From NCBI RefSeq assembly GCF_900099835.1, contig NZ_FNKP01000004.1, positions 124,001-188,000 of the forward strand: a stretch of 64,000 nucleotides of DNA, given 5' to 3'. The DNA comes from Paraburkholderia fungorum (GTDB lineage Bacteria; Pseudomonadota; Gammaproteobacteria; Burkholderiales; Burkholderiaceae). The notes below the pieces were generated by a model, which was given only the letters and a program-made list of their open reading frames with translations, searched no databases and was not told the origin of the DNA. The position numbers were made by a program, and so were the translations under genes. The stretch's first letter is position 1; the number at the start of each line of letters is the position of its first letter. This document shows positions 8,665 to 17,192 of this stretch, one piece after another.

Positions 8665-9915
8665 CTATCTGGCGATGGCGATACGCGAGTTCACCTTCAC
8701 GGGTGTGCTTTTGTCGTCGAACGGCGGCTGCGGAACGAAGCCTTCGATTACCCCTGGCTCGAACACGAGACAACAGGTCGATCCTCCGTACTGGAAGAAT
8801 CCCAGTTCGTCACCTTTGCGCAGTCGCATGCCTGGCAGCGCTTCGATGATGCACGATGAGACGTCGGCCATACCGACAAAGATGCAAGCCACTTTACCGA
8901 TCGAACGATCATCGCATTCGATGACGATCACCGCTCTTGCAGCCACGGCTGTAATGTAGCCCTGCGAATCGTTGAGACCAGCCGGGTCTTCACCTTCCGA
9001 ATCCGCATTCGAATAATACGTACCGTCAACGGCGTATGCGTGAGAAACGACGCCGCTTACCGGCGCATGCCAGCGGTGATAGTTAAACGCACTGAGAAAA
9101 GCCTGATAGACCGAGCCGCCTGCAAACGTGTCTGCCAGTTCGCTCCGGTTCGCAGTAAATACGTCCCGCAACGAGTAAGGCTGCGCTTTTATCCAGAACG
9201 TGTCGTCGGCTTTTACATCGTGCTGGACGTTATAAGGAGCGGCCTCGCAGGCGCTCACGATCACCTTGTCATTATCAGGCTCATCGACCGGCCGCATGCC
9301 GTCGCGAAACCGTCGCGTGAAGAAATCATTCCACGACGCAAATCCCCAGTAAGGTTGATCTGGATTGCAAATAAACTGGGAAAGGCCGATTCGTTGATCG
9401 GCCTCGCGGGACAGCCAGCCGTCGGGTGGCGAAACAGTCAGGTGCTCGCGCGAATGCGGGCCGCTCAGAAAGCCGCACCAGCAATTCAGCACGCGTTTGA
9501 GTTGCGCGTTCAAGGCAGGGTCCCGAAACAGCGCGTAGCCCGAGGGCATGCACATCGGCCAGTCGAGCAACGCATTCAAAGGACAATGAATCAGGCTTGT
9601 CGTGCTGAAGGGCGGCGCATAGGTCATCAGATAATCGATCACATCCATCAATTCGTCGATGTTTGAATAACCCAGAACGAATCCGGCTTCACGTGCCTGG
9701 GCGATAGCTCGCGTCAGGTCCATTCGAAGGACCGCATCGTCATTTACCAGTGCTGCGAGTTCCTCGACAGCCCTCGTTCGCGGCTCGCTAGCGCCTCGCT
9801 GCCGCGCTTTCGCCGCTACCTCCGTGCGGTATCGAGCCAGGTGGGGCTCATGAGTCGGGAGCCAGCCTCCCAGGCGACGTCGCTCTTCAGTTGCCTTGCC
9901 GGCTTCGTGTGCCAT
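8665..9915 (-). CDS. Phosphatidylserine decarboxylase-like protein
   Basis: 416-residue protein. The first 200 residues match the phosphatidylserine decarboxylase-associated N-terminal domain (GGWLPTHEPHLARY near the start, then YAPPFSTTSLIHCPLNALLDWPM). The decarboxylase domain follows: NDFFTRRFRDGMRPV, FNYHRWHAPVSG and, near the C-terminus, YGGSTCCLVFEPG. The GGST motif is the self-cleavage site where Ser becomes the pyruvoyl cofactor. No membrane anchor is visible. Start 9915 is preceded by AAAGGA six bases upstream. It is the first gene of the minus-strand set running to 3703, with gaps of 122-185 bases between members. Its substrate may not be phosphatidylserine, since this subfamily is distinct from the housekeeping enzyme. 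Confidence 0.85.
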   Translation of the reverse strand: MAHEAGKATEERRRLGGWLPTHEPHLARYRTEVAAKARQRGASEPRTRAVEELAALVNDDAVLRMDLTRAIAQAREAGFVLGYSNIDELMDVIDYLMTYAPPFSTTSLIHCPLNALLDWPMCMPSGYALFRDPALNAQLKRVLNCWCGFLSGPHSREHLTVSPPDGWLSREADQRIGLSQFICNPDQPYWGFASWNDFFTRRFRDGMRPVDEPDNDKVIVSACEAAPYNVQHDVKADDTFWIKAQPYSLRDVFTANRSELADTFAGGSVYQAFLSAFNYHRWHAPVSGVVSHAYAVDGTYYSNADSEGEDPAGLNDSQGYITAVAARAVIVIECDDRSIGKVACIFVGMADVSSCIIEALPGMRLRKGDELGFFQYGGSTCCLVFEPGVIEGFVPQPPFDDKSTPVKVNSRIAIAR

Positions 9916-10130
9916 GTCCAATCCTTTCATTTGTTGGGGAGAAATTCCGAATCGTGCAATGGAGCCGCCACATGACGCGGACACTGTGGGCTACACCGGA
10001 AGCGCGGGTCAAGAACTCTAATCGTGCACACGGGATGAATTGATACTCTGAAACCGGCGAGCAACCTCCATACCCGTGTCCCGCAATGCGGAAGTGGCCC
10101 TCGACGACGCATTCATCCCGCCGCAGCCGC

Positions 10131-11525
10131 CTATTTGTGTATCGCGCTACGTACCGCCGACACGTCATGCGCTGTGACAGGCTCAGCCGCGTTTCCCCAC
10201 GCACTGCGCACAAACGTCAGAACGTGCGCAATTTCGCTGTTATTCAATTTATCGGCAAAGGGCGGCATTTTGCGCGAATCGGGACCGTCAACGGTGTTCG
10301 GGCTCGCGCCGCCCTCCACTAGCAGTCGCACCAGCGAGACCGTTTGCGGCGCCAGCACCGCGGGATTGCCAGCGAGGCGCGGATACTTTTGCGGCACACC
10401 CGCGCCGGTCGACTGATGGCATCGAGCGCAATAAGTCGCATAAATGCCGGCGCCGGGCCGTTCGACGTCGCCGGTCGCGAGCGCCTGCGCGCTTTGTTGC
10501 GCGGCGCTCGAACGCGGGTCGAAATGAGCGTTCGGGGCTCGCGGCGGCAAGTTCTTCAGATAAGAGGCGATTGCGATGAGATCAGCGTCATTGAGGTACT
10601 GGGTACTGTCCTCCACCACTTGCACCATGCTACCGAACGTAACCAGGCCTCCGCCGTGGCCATGCTTGAGGAACGCCGCAACGTCCGACGCGGAAATTCG
10701 TCCGAGTCCCGAGCCCTCGTCGCCGCTCAGATTGGGCGCAAACCAGTGGTCGTTCGTGCCGCCAGTCAGATAAAGCAGGCTGGCTTCCGTGTAGCCTCGC
10801 TCCTCATACGCAGGTCCTCGGGGCGTGTGGCATGCGCCACAATGCCCCAACGACTGCACGAGATAGGCACCCCGGTTCCATTGTGCGTCGTGCCGGGCGT
10901 CCGCCTTGAATGGACCAGTTGGAGCGAACGCCCAGTCCCAGAACATCAGCGCCCAGCGCTGATTGAACGGAAACGGCAAACGCGTCGGCGTTGCGGGCGT
11001 CGCAACCGGTGTCACACCGTGCATGAAGTACGCGTAGAGTGCGTGCATGTCATCGTCGTCGATTCGGGCAAATGACGGATACGGCATGGCCGGATAAAGC
11101 CGTTTTCCGCGAGGCGCAACACCGTCGCGCAGCGCTCGCGCAAAATCGTCGTAGTTATACCGGCCGATGCCCGCTTGTGGATCAGGGGTGATATTCGACG
11201 AATAGATGGTGCCAAACGGAGACGCCATGCCGAGTCCACCGGCGAACGGCACGCCTGGAATCAAAGCGCCACCTGCCGGTTTCGCATGCGGCGCGGCAGT
11301 GTGGCAGCCCGCGCAATCGGCAGCTTTCGCGAGATACGCGCCGCGCGCGATCTGGGCCGCGTCCGCCGTGGGGACCGCGCCGGATGCAGCGCTTGCAACG
11401 TGGACGGGAATAGCGGCGCCCAGCAACATCGCGAGCATCGCAGCCGTCGGGCGCGCAGCACGTCTAAATCCGTGCAAGACCGAGACCCGACGTCGGATCG
11501 ACGGAGGTTGCCTACGCGTATCCAT
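10131..11525 (-). CDS. Three-heme c-type cytochrome, alcohol dehydrogenase subunit type
   Basis: 464-residue exported cytochrome. An Arg-rich N-terminus and hydrophobic segment (AAMLAMLLGAAIPVHVASAA) act as the signal peptide. Three heme c sites follow in order: CAGCH (about residue 75), CGACH (about 225) and CARCH (about 370), with downstream Met-containing segments such as PAMPYPSF and KMPPFADK that can supply axial ligands. The layout matches cytochrome subunits of membrane alcohol/aldehyde dehydrogenases, which pass electrons from a periplasmic dehydrogenase. Start 11525 is supported by AAGGGA upstream. The gene starts two bases after the 4-TM gene stops, so it is the last member of the oxidase operon and probably hands electrons to it. 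Confidence 0.88.
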   Translation of the reverse strand: MDTRRQPPSIRRRVSVLHGFRRAARPTAAMLAMLLGAAIPVHVASAASGAVPTADAAQIARGAYLAKAADCAGCHTAAPHAKPAGGALIPGVPFAGGLGMASPFGTIYSSNITPDPQAGIGRYNYDDFARALRDGVAPRGKRLYPAMPYPSFARIDDDDMHALYAYFMHGVTPVATPATPTRLPFPFNQRWALMFWDWAFAPTGPFKADARHDAQWNRGAYLVQSLGHCGACHTPRGPAYEERGYTEASLLYLTGGTNDHWFAPNLSGDEGSGLGRISASDVAAFLKHGHGGGLVTFGSMVQVVEDSTQYLNDADLIAIASYLKNLPPRAPNAHFDPRSSAAQQSAQALATGDVERPGAGIYATYCARCHQSTGAGVPQKYPRLAGNPAVLAPQTVSLVRLLVEGGASPNTVDGPDSRKMPPFADKLNNSEIAHVLTFVRSAWGNAAEPVTAHDVSAVRSAIHK

Positions 11526-11527
11526 CG

Positions 11528-11962
11528 TCACCATCCCTTGCACGGAAATACCAGCGCAAGCGCCACATCGGTCGCGACCAGAGCGAACAGAAACAGAGCG
11601 CTACTCATCGCTGCGACGCGCGCCAGAAATCCTTCGAGCCCTCTGCTCCGGCTTCCTTCGCCGGTCGAGGACCCGACTGCCGCGACTGCATCGCGGCGAA
11701 CGTCTCGCCAGGCGCACCCCGCACCGATGCCGCCCACCACGAGACACACCGCGCTGACCATGACAAGCACAAAGCGCAGCCAAGGCACCGCGGGTGCGGC
11801 GAGCGGTCGATCGAACGGATAGCAGCTTTGCGCAGCCAACGTTTCGGCTATTACCATCTGTGCCAGCCACGCAAGCGGTGCAAGCAACAGACCGGCGAGC
11901 AGATACCATCGCGACGGGCGCTCATGGCGATTGGGCGACGCGCCCGTGTCGGGGGCCGTCAT
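11528..11962 (-). CDS. Four-helix membrane protein of the oxidase operon
   Basis: 144-residue protein with about four hydrophobic helices (WYLLAGLLLAPLAWLAQMVIA, FVLVMVSAVCLVVGGIGAGC, MSSALFLFALVATDVALAL and one shorter) and a loop rich in Gly, Ser and Arg. The start overlaps the stop of the subunit III gene as ATGA, which shows translational coupling. Its place after subunit III matches coxP in coxMNOP-type clusters. The primary sequence gives no catalytic residues. A role in assembly or as an accessory subunit of the oxidase is inferred from position only. Confidence 0.75.
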   Translation of the reverse strand: MTAPDTGASPNRHERPSRWYLLAGLLLAPLAWLAQMVIAETLAAQSCYPFDRPLAAPAVPWLRFVLVMVSAVCLVVGGIGAGCAWRDVRRDAVAAVGSSTGEGSRSRGLEGFLARVAAMSSALFLFALVATDVALALVFPCKGW

Positions 11963-12591
11963 GTCCAACCCCGAAACAGATAGGGCGTGAGATACAGCGT
12001 GCTAAAAATAAACAGCCACACGACGTCCACGAAATGCCAGTAGAGACCGCCGATGGTCAGCGCCGCGCAGCGTTGTTCGTCAAAATAACCGAGGGCGGTC
12101 CATAGCAGCAAAAGGAGCAAGACCACGATACCGACCACCACGTGCGCCATATGAAAGCCCGTGATCGTGAAATACAGCGAGCCGTACAGATGCGTTGTCA
12201 GGCCATAAGGATGATCGTGCCACTCGATCATCTGGATGCCCACGAATACGATACCGAGCAACGCACCTGTTGCCATCGAGGCAACCGCCCACCGCCGACG
12301 TCTGCGCCTCACGCAGCGCTCGCACAGCCAGACGAACATACTGCTCGACAGAAGAATGACCGTATTCGCGATACCGAGCCCTAACTTCGGCAATCCTTCG
12401 GGCGGCCAGTGCTGCGTACTTTGCGAAGCCAGGTACAGATACGAAAAGATCAGGTAGCCGAACAACGCGCCTTCAGTTGCGATCAACGTGAGGCAGCCCC
12501 ACCACCCGCCGGAGCGTTCGCCGGCGCTGCGTACCGGCAACGGCTGATACGGCTCGGCAGCGGAGGCGCTCAGATCGGCGGCGTCGCTCAT
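11959..12591 (-). CDS. Cytochrome c oxidase subunit III
   Basis: 210-residue membrane protein of the heme-copper oxidase subunit III family. It has five clear hydrophobic helices and the family motifs WWGCLTLIATEGALFGYLIFSYLY, WPPEGLP and, toward the C-terminus, TGFHMAHVVVGI and GLYWHFVDVVWLFIFSTLYL. The ATG lies one base after the stop of the subunit I gene. Five helices rather than seven are usual for bacterial short subunit III proteins. It stabilises the core enzyme and does not bind metals itself. Confidence 0.9.
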   Translation of the reverse strand: MSDAADLSASAAEPYQPLPVRSAGERSGGWWGCLTLIATEGALFGYLIFSYLYLASQSTQHWPPEGLPKLGLGIANTVILLSSSMFVWLCERCVRRRRRRWAVASMATGALLGIVFVGIQMIEWHDHPYGLTTHLYGSLYFTITGFHMAHVVVGIVVLLLLLLWTALGYFDEQRCAALTIGGLYWHFVDVVWLFIFSTLYLTPYLFRGWT

Positions 12592-12592
12592 A

Positions 12593-14599
12593 TCAGTCCC
12601 CTGCGTCGCGCACGGTGGCCGGTTCGCGCTGGATCAGCGCGCGCTCGGGCCACAACCAGACAATAATCGACAGCGCACAGCCGCACACCATCGCGCCCGC
12701 AAAAGCCCATGCGCCCGCCGCGAGTCCAGCGAAAACGAGCGTGGCGAACACGGCGAGCCAGAACGGCGCGTAAGAATCGCCCGGCATCTTCAGGATGACG
12801 TCGGGATTCGCTTCGAGCGCGCTCGTGCCAAGTGCCTCGCGACCTTGCGCGAGCAGATAGCCTTCTTCGAGTTGCGAGCGCGTGTGCGCAGTAGCGCCCG
12901 GTTCGTCGAGACGCCCCTCCCATAACGGATGACGGCTCGCGAGCGACGGCACCACCGCGAAGTTGTACGGCGGTGGCGGCGAACTGACCGACCATTCGAG
13001 CGTGGGTGCATCCCACGGATTGTCGACGGCCGGTTTGCCATGTTTAAAGCTCGTCAGCAGATCGATCAGAAAGATCAGCACGCCGGCTGCGAACAGGAAA
13101 GATCCCAGCGAGGTCACGAGGTTCACCGTGTTCCACCCCATATCGGGAGGATAGGTGTAGATGCGCCGCGGCATGCCGAGAAGTCCCGCGATATGCATCG
13201 GAAAGAACGCGACGTTGAAGCCGATGAACAGCACCCAGAAACCCAGCTTGCCAAGACGCTCGCTCATCATCTTGCCGGTGAATTTCGGGAACCAGAAATA
13301 GATGCCTCCGATGACGGGAAACACATTGATGCCGAGCAGCACGTAATGCAGATGAGCCACGACGAAGTACGTGTCGGTGAGCTGCCAGTCAAGCGGAATG
13401 GCCGCCGTCATGACACCGGACACCCCACCGATCACAAACAGCAATACGAAGCCGGCGAAATAGAAGAACGGCACGCGAAACACCGGACGTCCGGTCCAGA
13501 TCGTGGCAATCCACGCGAAGGTCGCAACCGCGCTGGGAATCGCGATCACCATGCTGGCCGCGCCGAAAAAAGATAGTGCGAGCGCGGGAATGCCGGTCGC
13601 GAACATGTGGTGAATCCACACGACAAAGCCGATGATCATAGTCGCGACGGTCGATAGCGCCACCGCCCCGTAGCCGACGAGCGGCCGGCGGCAAAAGACC
13701 GGCAACGCGTCGGAAACAATGCCCATGGCCGGCAATACGACCGCGTAAACCCACGGGTGCGCGAATATCCAGAACAGGTGCTGCCAGAGCAGCGGACGGC
13801 CGCCGTCGAGGACATCGAAGAAGTGCGTGCCGATGCGCCGGTCCATCCATAGCATAAAGAATGCAAGGCTCACCGAAGGCACAGCCAACAGGTTGCCGCC
13901 CGACGCGGTCAGGGTGCCCCACACCAGCACGGGCATCCGGTCGAGCGACATGCCCGGTGCGCGCATCCGCAACAGGGTCACGACGAAGTTCATCGATCCC
14001 ACTGTCGTGGAAATGCCGAGCAGAACCATGCCGAGCGCGTAAATGTCGATATTCGGCCCAGTGCTGTACTGCGGGCCCGAAAGCGGCACGTAATTGAACC
14101 AGCCCGCGTCCGGCGCCTGCCCCGCCGGAAAACTCGTGTACAGAAAAATCCCCGCGAATAGAAAGATCCAATACGACAATGCATTCAAACGCGGAAACGC
14201 CATGTCGCGCGCGCCGAGCACGAGCGGCCACAGATAGTTCGAAAAGCCGGAAAGCACCGATAACGCGTACAAAAAGATCATCGTGACGCCGTGCATCGTG
14301 AACAGCTGGTTGTACTGTTCGGGCGTGAGGATGGTCGCATCGGGCCGCGCGAGCTGGATGCGCATGATGAGCGCTTCAACGCCACCCATCAGCAGAAACA
14401 CGAATGCGGTGACCAGATAGCGCAGGCCGATCGTTTTGTGATCCACGGTGGAGAGCCAGCCTCGCCAACCCGGCGGTGATTCCCATATTTCGCGCAGGCG
14501 TTTTTCCGCGACACTGCCGGGAGGCACGCGTCCACGCTGCGGCGTGCGTAACGTGCGTTGCATGCCTTGCTGTGAAGCGGGTTCAGCATGATCGGACAT
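12593..14599 (-). CDS. ctaD: Heme-copper oxidase subunit I, divergent proton channels
   Basis: 668-residue catalytic subunit, about 12 core helices plus extra C-terminal helices. Metal ligands are intact: His103 (MHGVTMIF), His281 and Tyr285 (AHPWVY), His330-His331 (IHHMF), His416 and His418 (VVAHLHYV). The D-channel Asp is present in GARDMAFPRLN (Asp132). Two channel residues are not: the HPEVY Glu is Trp283, and the Lys of the usual IPTGVK motif is Ala359 (IPSAVAT). The YS pair of A2-type oxidases is also absent (FAHPWVY). Start 14599 is chosen for GGGAG upstream; the frame continues to 14950 but that part overlaps the subunit II gene. Order subunit II-I-III-small protein is like the alternative oxidase coxMNOP of Bradyrhizobium. 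Confidence 0.92.
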   Translation of the reverse strand: MSDHAEPASQQGMQRTLRTPQRGRVPPGSVAEKRLREIWESPPGWRGWLSTVDHKTIGLRYLVTAFVFLLMGGVEALIMRIQLARPDATILTPEQYNQLFTMHGVTMIFLYALSVLSGFSNYLWPLVLGARDMAFPRLNALSYWIFLFAGIFLYTSFPAGQAPDAGWFNYVPLSGPQYSTGPNIDIYALGMVLLGISTTVGSMNFVVTLLRMRAPGMSLDRMPVLVWGTLTASGGNLLAVPSVSLAFFMLWMDRRIGTHFFDVLDGGRPLLWQHLFWIFAHPWVYAVVLPAMGIVSDALPVFCRRPLVGYGAVALSTVATMIIGFVVWIHHMFATGIPALALSFFGAASMVIAIPSAVATFAWIATIWTGRPVFRVPFFYFAGFVLLFVIGGVSGVMTAAIPLDWQLTDTYFVVAHLHYVLLGINVFPVIGGIYFWFPKFTGKMMSERLGKLGFWVLFIGFNVAFFPMHIAGLLGMPRRIYTYPPDMGWNTVNLVTSLGSFLFAAGVLIFLIDLLTSFKHGKPAVDNPWDAPTLEWSVSSPPPPYNFAVVPSLASRHPLWEGRLDEPGATAHTRSQLEEGYLLAQGREALGTSALEANPDVILKMPGDSYAPFWLAVFATLVFAGLAAGAWAFAGAMVCGCALSIIVWLWPERALIQREPATVRDAGD

Positions 14600-14631
14600 G
14601 CGATGACGCTCCCTAATTATTGACGGGACCT

Positions 14632-15696
14632 TCAATGCAGCGTCGCCAAGTACGCCGACAACGCCGCAGCATCGCTTGCGCTCAGCGGGATATCCGGCAT
14701 CAGCGATTCGGGTTTTATCCTCTGCGCGTGTTGAATCCAGTCGAGCAGATGATCCGGTGTGTTGGTCAACGCTCCGGCCGCGATCGAGCGGCGTGAGCCG
14801 AGATGCGTCAGATCGGGCGCTTGCCGGCCCACGGCATCGGTGCCGCGGATCATGTGACAGCCGGCGCAGCGCTCGGCGAAAAGCTGCTTGCCAGCATCGA
14901 CCGTATCGGCATTCGTCAAAGCAATCGGCCGCGCTTGCGCGTCCCGCCATGCGTTGAACTCATCAGGTGTCTGTGCCACCACTTCGAAGGCCATATGGGC
15001 ATGTTGCTCGCCGCAAAACTGCGAACACTGCCCCCGATAGATACCGGGCCGGTCGGCCTCGATCCACTGCTCGTTGGTTTGGCCCGGGATTGTCTGGGTT
15101 TTGCCTGCCAGTTGCGGCACCCAGAAAGCGTGCACGACATCAGCGCTTTTCAGCGCAATCCTCACCGGCTCGCCAACCGGGATATGAATTTCGTTGGCGG
15201 TGCTGAAACGGTGCGCAGGATTGGGATCGTCGACGTAGTCCACCTTCCACCACCAGTCATAGGCGGTGACCGTCACGGTCAACTGCGGGTGTGTGGCAGG
15301 CGATGCTACCGCGCCGAGCGTGAGCAGGATATAGACAAGCATCGCGAACAGGGCGACCGACGACACGCCGGTGCCGATGTAAAGCCAGCGCATGCCGCCC
15401 GTCGCCGCGACCAGCGAGTCGGCGCGGACGACCGGGCGCGTACGGAGGATCGCAACAATCAAAAGCGCTGCAACGACGCCTGTGACAACAACCGCGACAC
15501 CGGTCAGCACCCAGCCGAGATGCATGGTCGGGATCGCCGAAGGTCCATCTGCATGCAGAAAGTAGTTGAGAGGCGCAGACGGATGGGCTTGCGCTAACGA
15601 AGCGGTAGACGCGGCGCCAAGCGCCGGAATCAGAATAAGTGCAGTCGATCCAGCGGTTAGGGGCCGTTGTTTGACATATGCTGGCGCCAATCGCAT
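14632..15696 (-). CDS. coxB: Cytochrome c oxidase subunit II fused to cytochrome c
   Basis: 354-residue caa3-type subunit II. An N-terminal signal peptide is followed by two membrane helices (MHLGWVLTGVAVVVTGVVAALL and WLYIGTGVSSVALFAMLVYILL). The periplasmic CuA domain shows the aromatic stretch YDWWWKVDY, VVHAFWVPQLAGKTQTIPGQ and the ligand set CSQFCGEQHAHM. A cytochrome c domain with CAGCH follows and ends with a Met-containing LMPDIPLS segment. It accepts electrons from a donor cytochrome c and passes them to subunit I. The ATG at 15696 follows GGAGAGG. It is the first gene of the minus-strand oxidase operon that runs to 10131. Confidence 0.93.
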   Translation of the reverse strand: MRLAPAYVKQRPLTAGSTALILIPALGAASTASLAQAHPSAPLNYFLHADGPSAIPTMHLGWVLTGVAVVVTGVVAALLIVAILRTRPVVRADSLVAATGGMRWLYIGTGVSSVALFAMLVYILLTLGAVASPATHPQLTVTVTAYDWWWKVDYVDDPNPAHRFSTANEIHIPVGEPVRIALKSADVVHAFWVPQLAGKTQTIPGQTNEQWIEADRPGIYRGQCSQFCGEQHAHMAFEVVAQTPDEFNAWRDAQARPIALTNADTVDAGKQLFAERCAGCHMIRGTDAVGRQAPDLTHLGSRRSIAAGALTNTPDHLLDWIQHAQRIKPESLMPDIPLSASDAAALSAYLATLH

Positions 15697-16227
15697 GGAA
15701 CCTCTCCTCACCGCCGTCGCTCAGCCAATGCAGGGTGTCGTACCGCGCACGATTTGGCGCGTCGACTAATACGGGCCGGCAAGGATCGGGCCACTGCAAA
15801 CGAATAAATACTGTTCGCGTGACGCTTCACCCATTCGCGCCCTCCTCTACCTGCGGTAAATGGCTCCTATGTAGTCAGATACGCTGTCGCGCGGGTCGGC
15901 CAATGTCATAGCCGCGCTGATTCGAGTTCACCCCGACCGCCTGGCGGCGTATAGTCGAGCGCCGGTTCTGGCGAGCGCCCTGCTTCTCCAAACGGAAAGC
16001 GCCGCTGCGGGGCAGCCCCGGCGTAATTCTCTATCCATTCCAAAAAATAACTCGCTATAACGCGCCCCCTTATGAACGTCGGGCACGCCACCTGCTAACG
16101 TTGTGGCGCTTCAGCCGCGGTCGCTCACCACCGTCAGCGCGTAATGCGGTTTTCCAGCGACTAAAGCTCATTAGCAGAATTTTAACTGCGGGCATACGCC
16201 TGCGTTTTAAGACGTAAAGAGGAATTT
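15697..16227. other. Divergent promoter region
   Basis: This holds the promoter side of the oxidase operon (minus strand) and, in its last 60 bases, a leader with AGACGTAAAGAGGAATTT directly before the broken cspA gene. That leader resembles cold-shock gene 5' regions of Burkholderia. No gene is seen, and no sigma-factor site can be fixed with confidence. Confidence 0.4.
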
Positions 16228-16400
16228 ATGGCAACAGGTACCGTGAAGTCACTCCGGACGGTGGCGGCGAAGATCTCTTTGCTCACTTTTCGGAGATTCA
16301 ATCCAGCGGCTTCAAGTCGCTGCAGGAAAACCAGAACGTGACCTTTGAAGTGAAGCAGGGTCCGAAGGGCAAGCAGGCGTCGAATATCCAGGCGAGCTAA
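16228..16400 (+). pseudogene. cspA: Cold-shock protein gene with internal 31-base deletion
   Basis: The gene begins MATGTVK as in cold-shock proteins and ends in another frame with [20 protein letters not shown] through [19 protein letters not shown] to the normal stop. Between codon 7 (ends 16248) and the ACT codon at 16251 the expected stretch WFNDAKGFGFI is missing. Only two bases remain, which fits a 31-base loss and a frameshift. The lost part carries the RNP1 motif (KGFGFI) needed for nucleic-acid binding. In the original frame translation stops after about 30 unrelated residues. The leader and ribosome binding site (AGAGGAA) look intact, so the gene may still be transcribed. This is a recent inactivation, because the rest is well conserved. 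Confidence 0.85.
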
Positions 16401-16454
16401 ATCTTTAGTGCGGCTGCGGCAACGCGCCAGCAGCTCTCCAACCGGAAGAAACCC

Positions 16455-16739
16455 ATGCAAGCATCTCCAGGCCGGGCAGACATTGAGTTACGAGCGTATT
16501 ACCTTTGGGAATCTAACGGGCGACCGGCAGGTCGAGCGGAGGAATACTGGGAAAAAGCTATTGCCATGCTGGACGAGGAGTCGCGCATCGTAGCGCCGAT
16601 TGATGAGGCGACCGCTGCTGGTTCGCTGCTGACGCAGCATGTATCTGCCTCGAAGAAAATCGCTATGGAAGACGCCGCCATGACGGTTGCGACCGCACCA
16701 CCGGCAAAGTCTTCGACTCGTCGGAAAAAGGCGGGGTAG
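16455..16739 (+). CDS. DUF2934 family protein
   Basis: 94-residue protein. The N-terminal part IELRAYYLWESNGRPAGRAEEYW is the signature of DUF2934, a short family of unknown function common in Burkholderia and rhizobia. The C-terminal half is low-complexity Ala-rich sequence that ends in a basic tail (SSTRRKKAG). ATG 16455 follows GGAAG. It lies 54 bases after the broken cspA and upstream of a terminator at 16823, so the two may once have shared a transcript. Confidence 0.82.
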   Translation: MQASPGRADIELRAYYLWESNGRPAGRAEEYWEKAIAMLDEESRIVAPIDEATAAGSLLTQHVSASKKIAMEDAAMTVATAPPAKSSTRRKKAG

Positions 16740-16822
16740 CTTCCTTCGCCGCGCGCCTCGTATGCCCGGGCGCTCGATGATTTGCAAAGACGTCTCCTCC
16801 ATAGCTCCACGACGTGGATTTT

Positions 16823-16850
16823 TGCCCGCCAGTTGTGCGGGCATTTTTTT
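16823..16850 (+). terminator. Rho-independent terminator
   Basis: Stem TGCCCGC / GCGGGCA with a 7-base loop, followed by a run of seven T. It would end the transcript of the DUF2934 gene. Confidence 0.8.
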
Positions 16851-17192
16851 CCCGGCATGACCTGCAGGAACAAACGCGCGAAGCGACTCCTATTCACTGA
16901 CTCGGTGGCCATCCTGTACCCGCCATGGCGTGCGTATGAGCCCCGATGGTCAACAAGTGGCGTTCCGATAAGTACTACCCGTATTGATGCCGTAACTCGA
17001 GCCGACTTGGCGCGCCAAGGCGCCCTGTCTGTACACGCGGTGCAGCATCGTCTCCAGGCACGTCCCGTGCATAGGGCCTCGCATGCGCGCTCGCTGAAGT
17101 TCTCAAAGGTGAGCGATGCTGCCAGATTGCAGAGCCTGTAAATCGACTTCGGTTCGGCGTATGCGGCGAACCGCTTTTAATGGAGAAATACC
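16851..17192. other. Intergenic, no supported gene
   Basis: Short frames lack start signals and similarity. A small hairpin-like stretch CGGTTCGGCG...CGGCGAACCG lies about 17151-17174, just before the next gene's ribosome binding site. Confidence 0.35.

Noticed and set aside
7763..9666. Long plus-strand frames opposite the formaldehyde dehydrogenase and PSD-like genes
   Set aside because: They are shadows of well-supported minus-strand genes in high-GC DNA.
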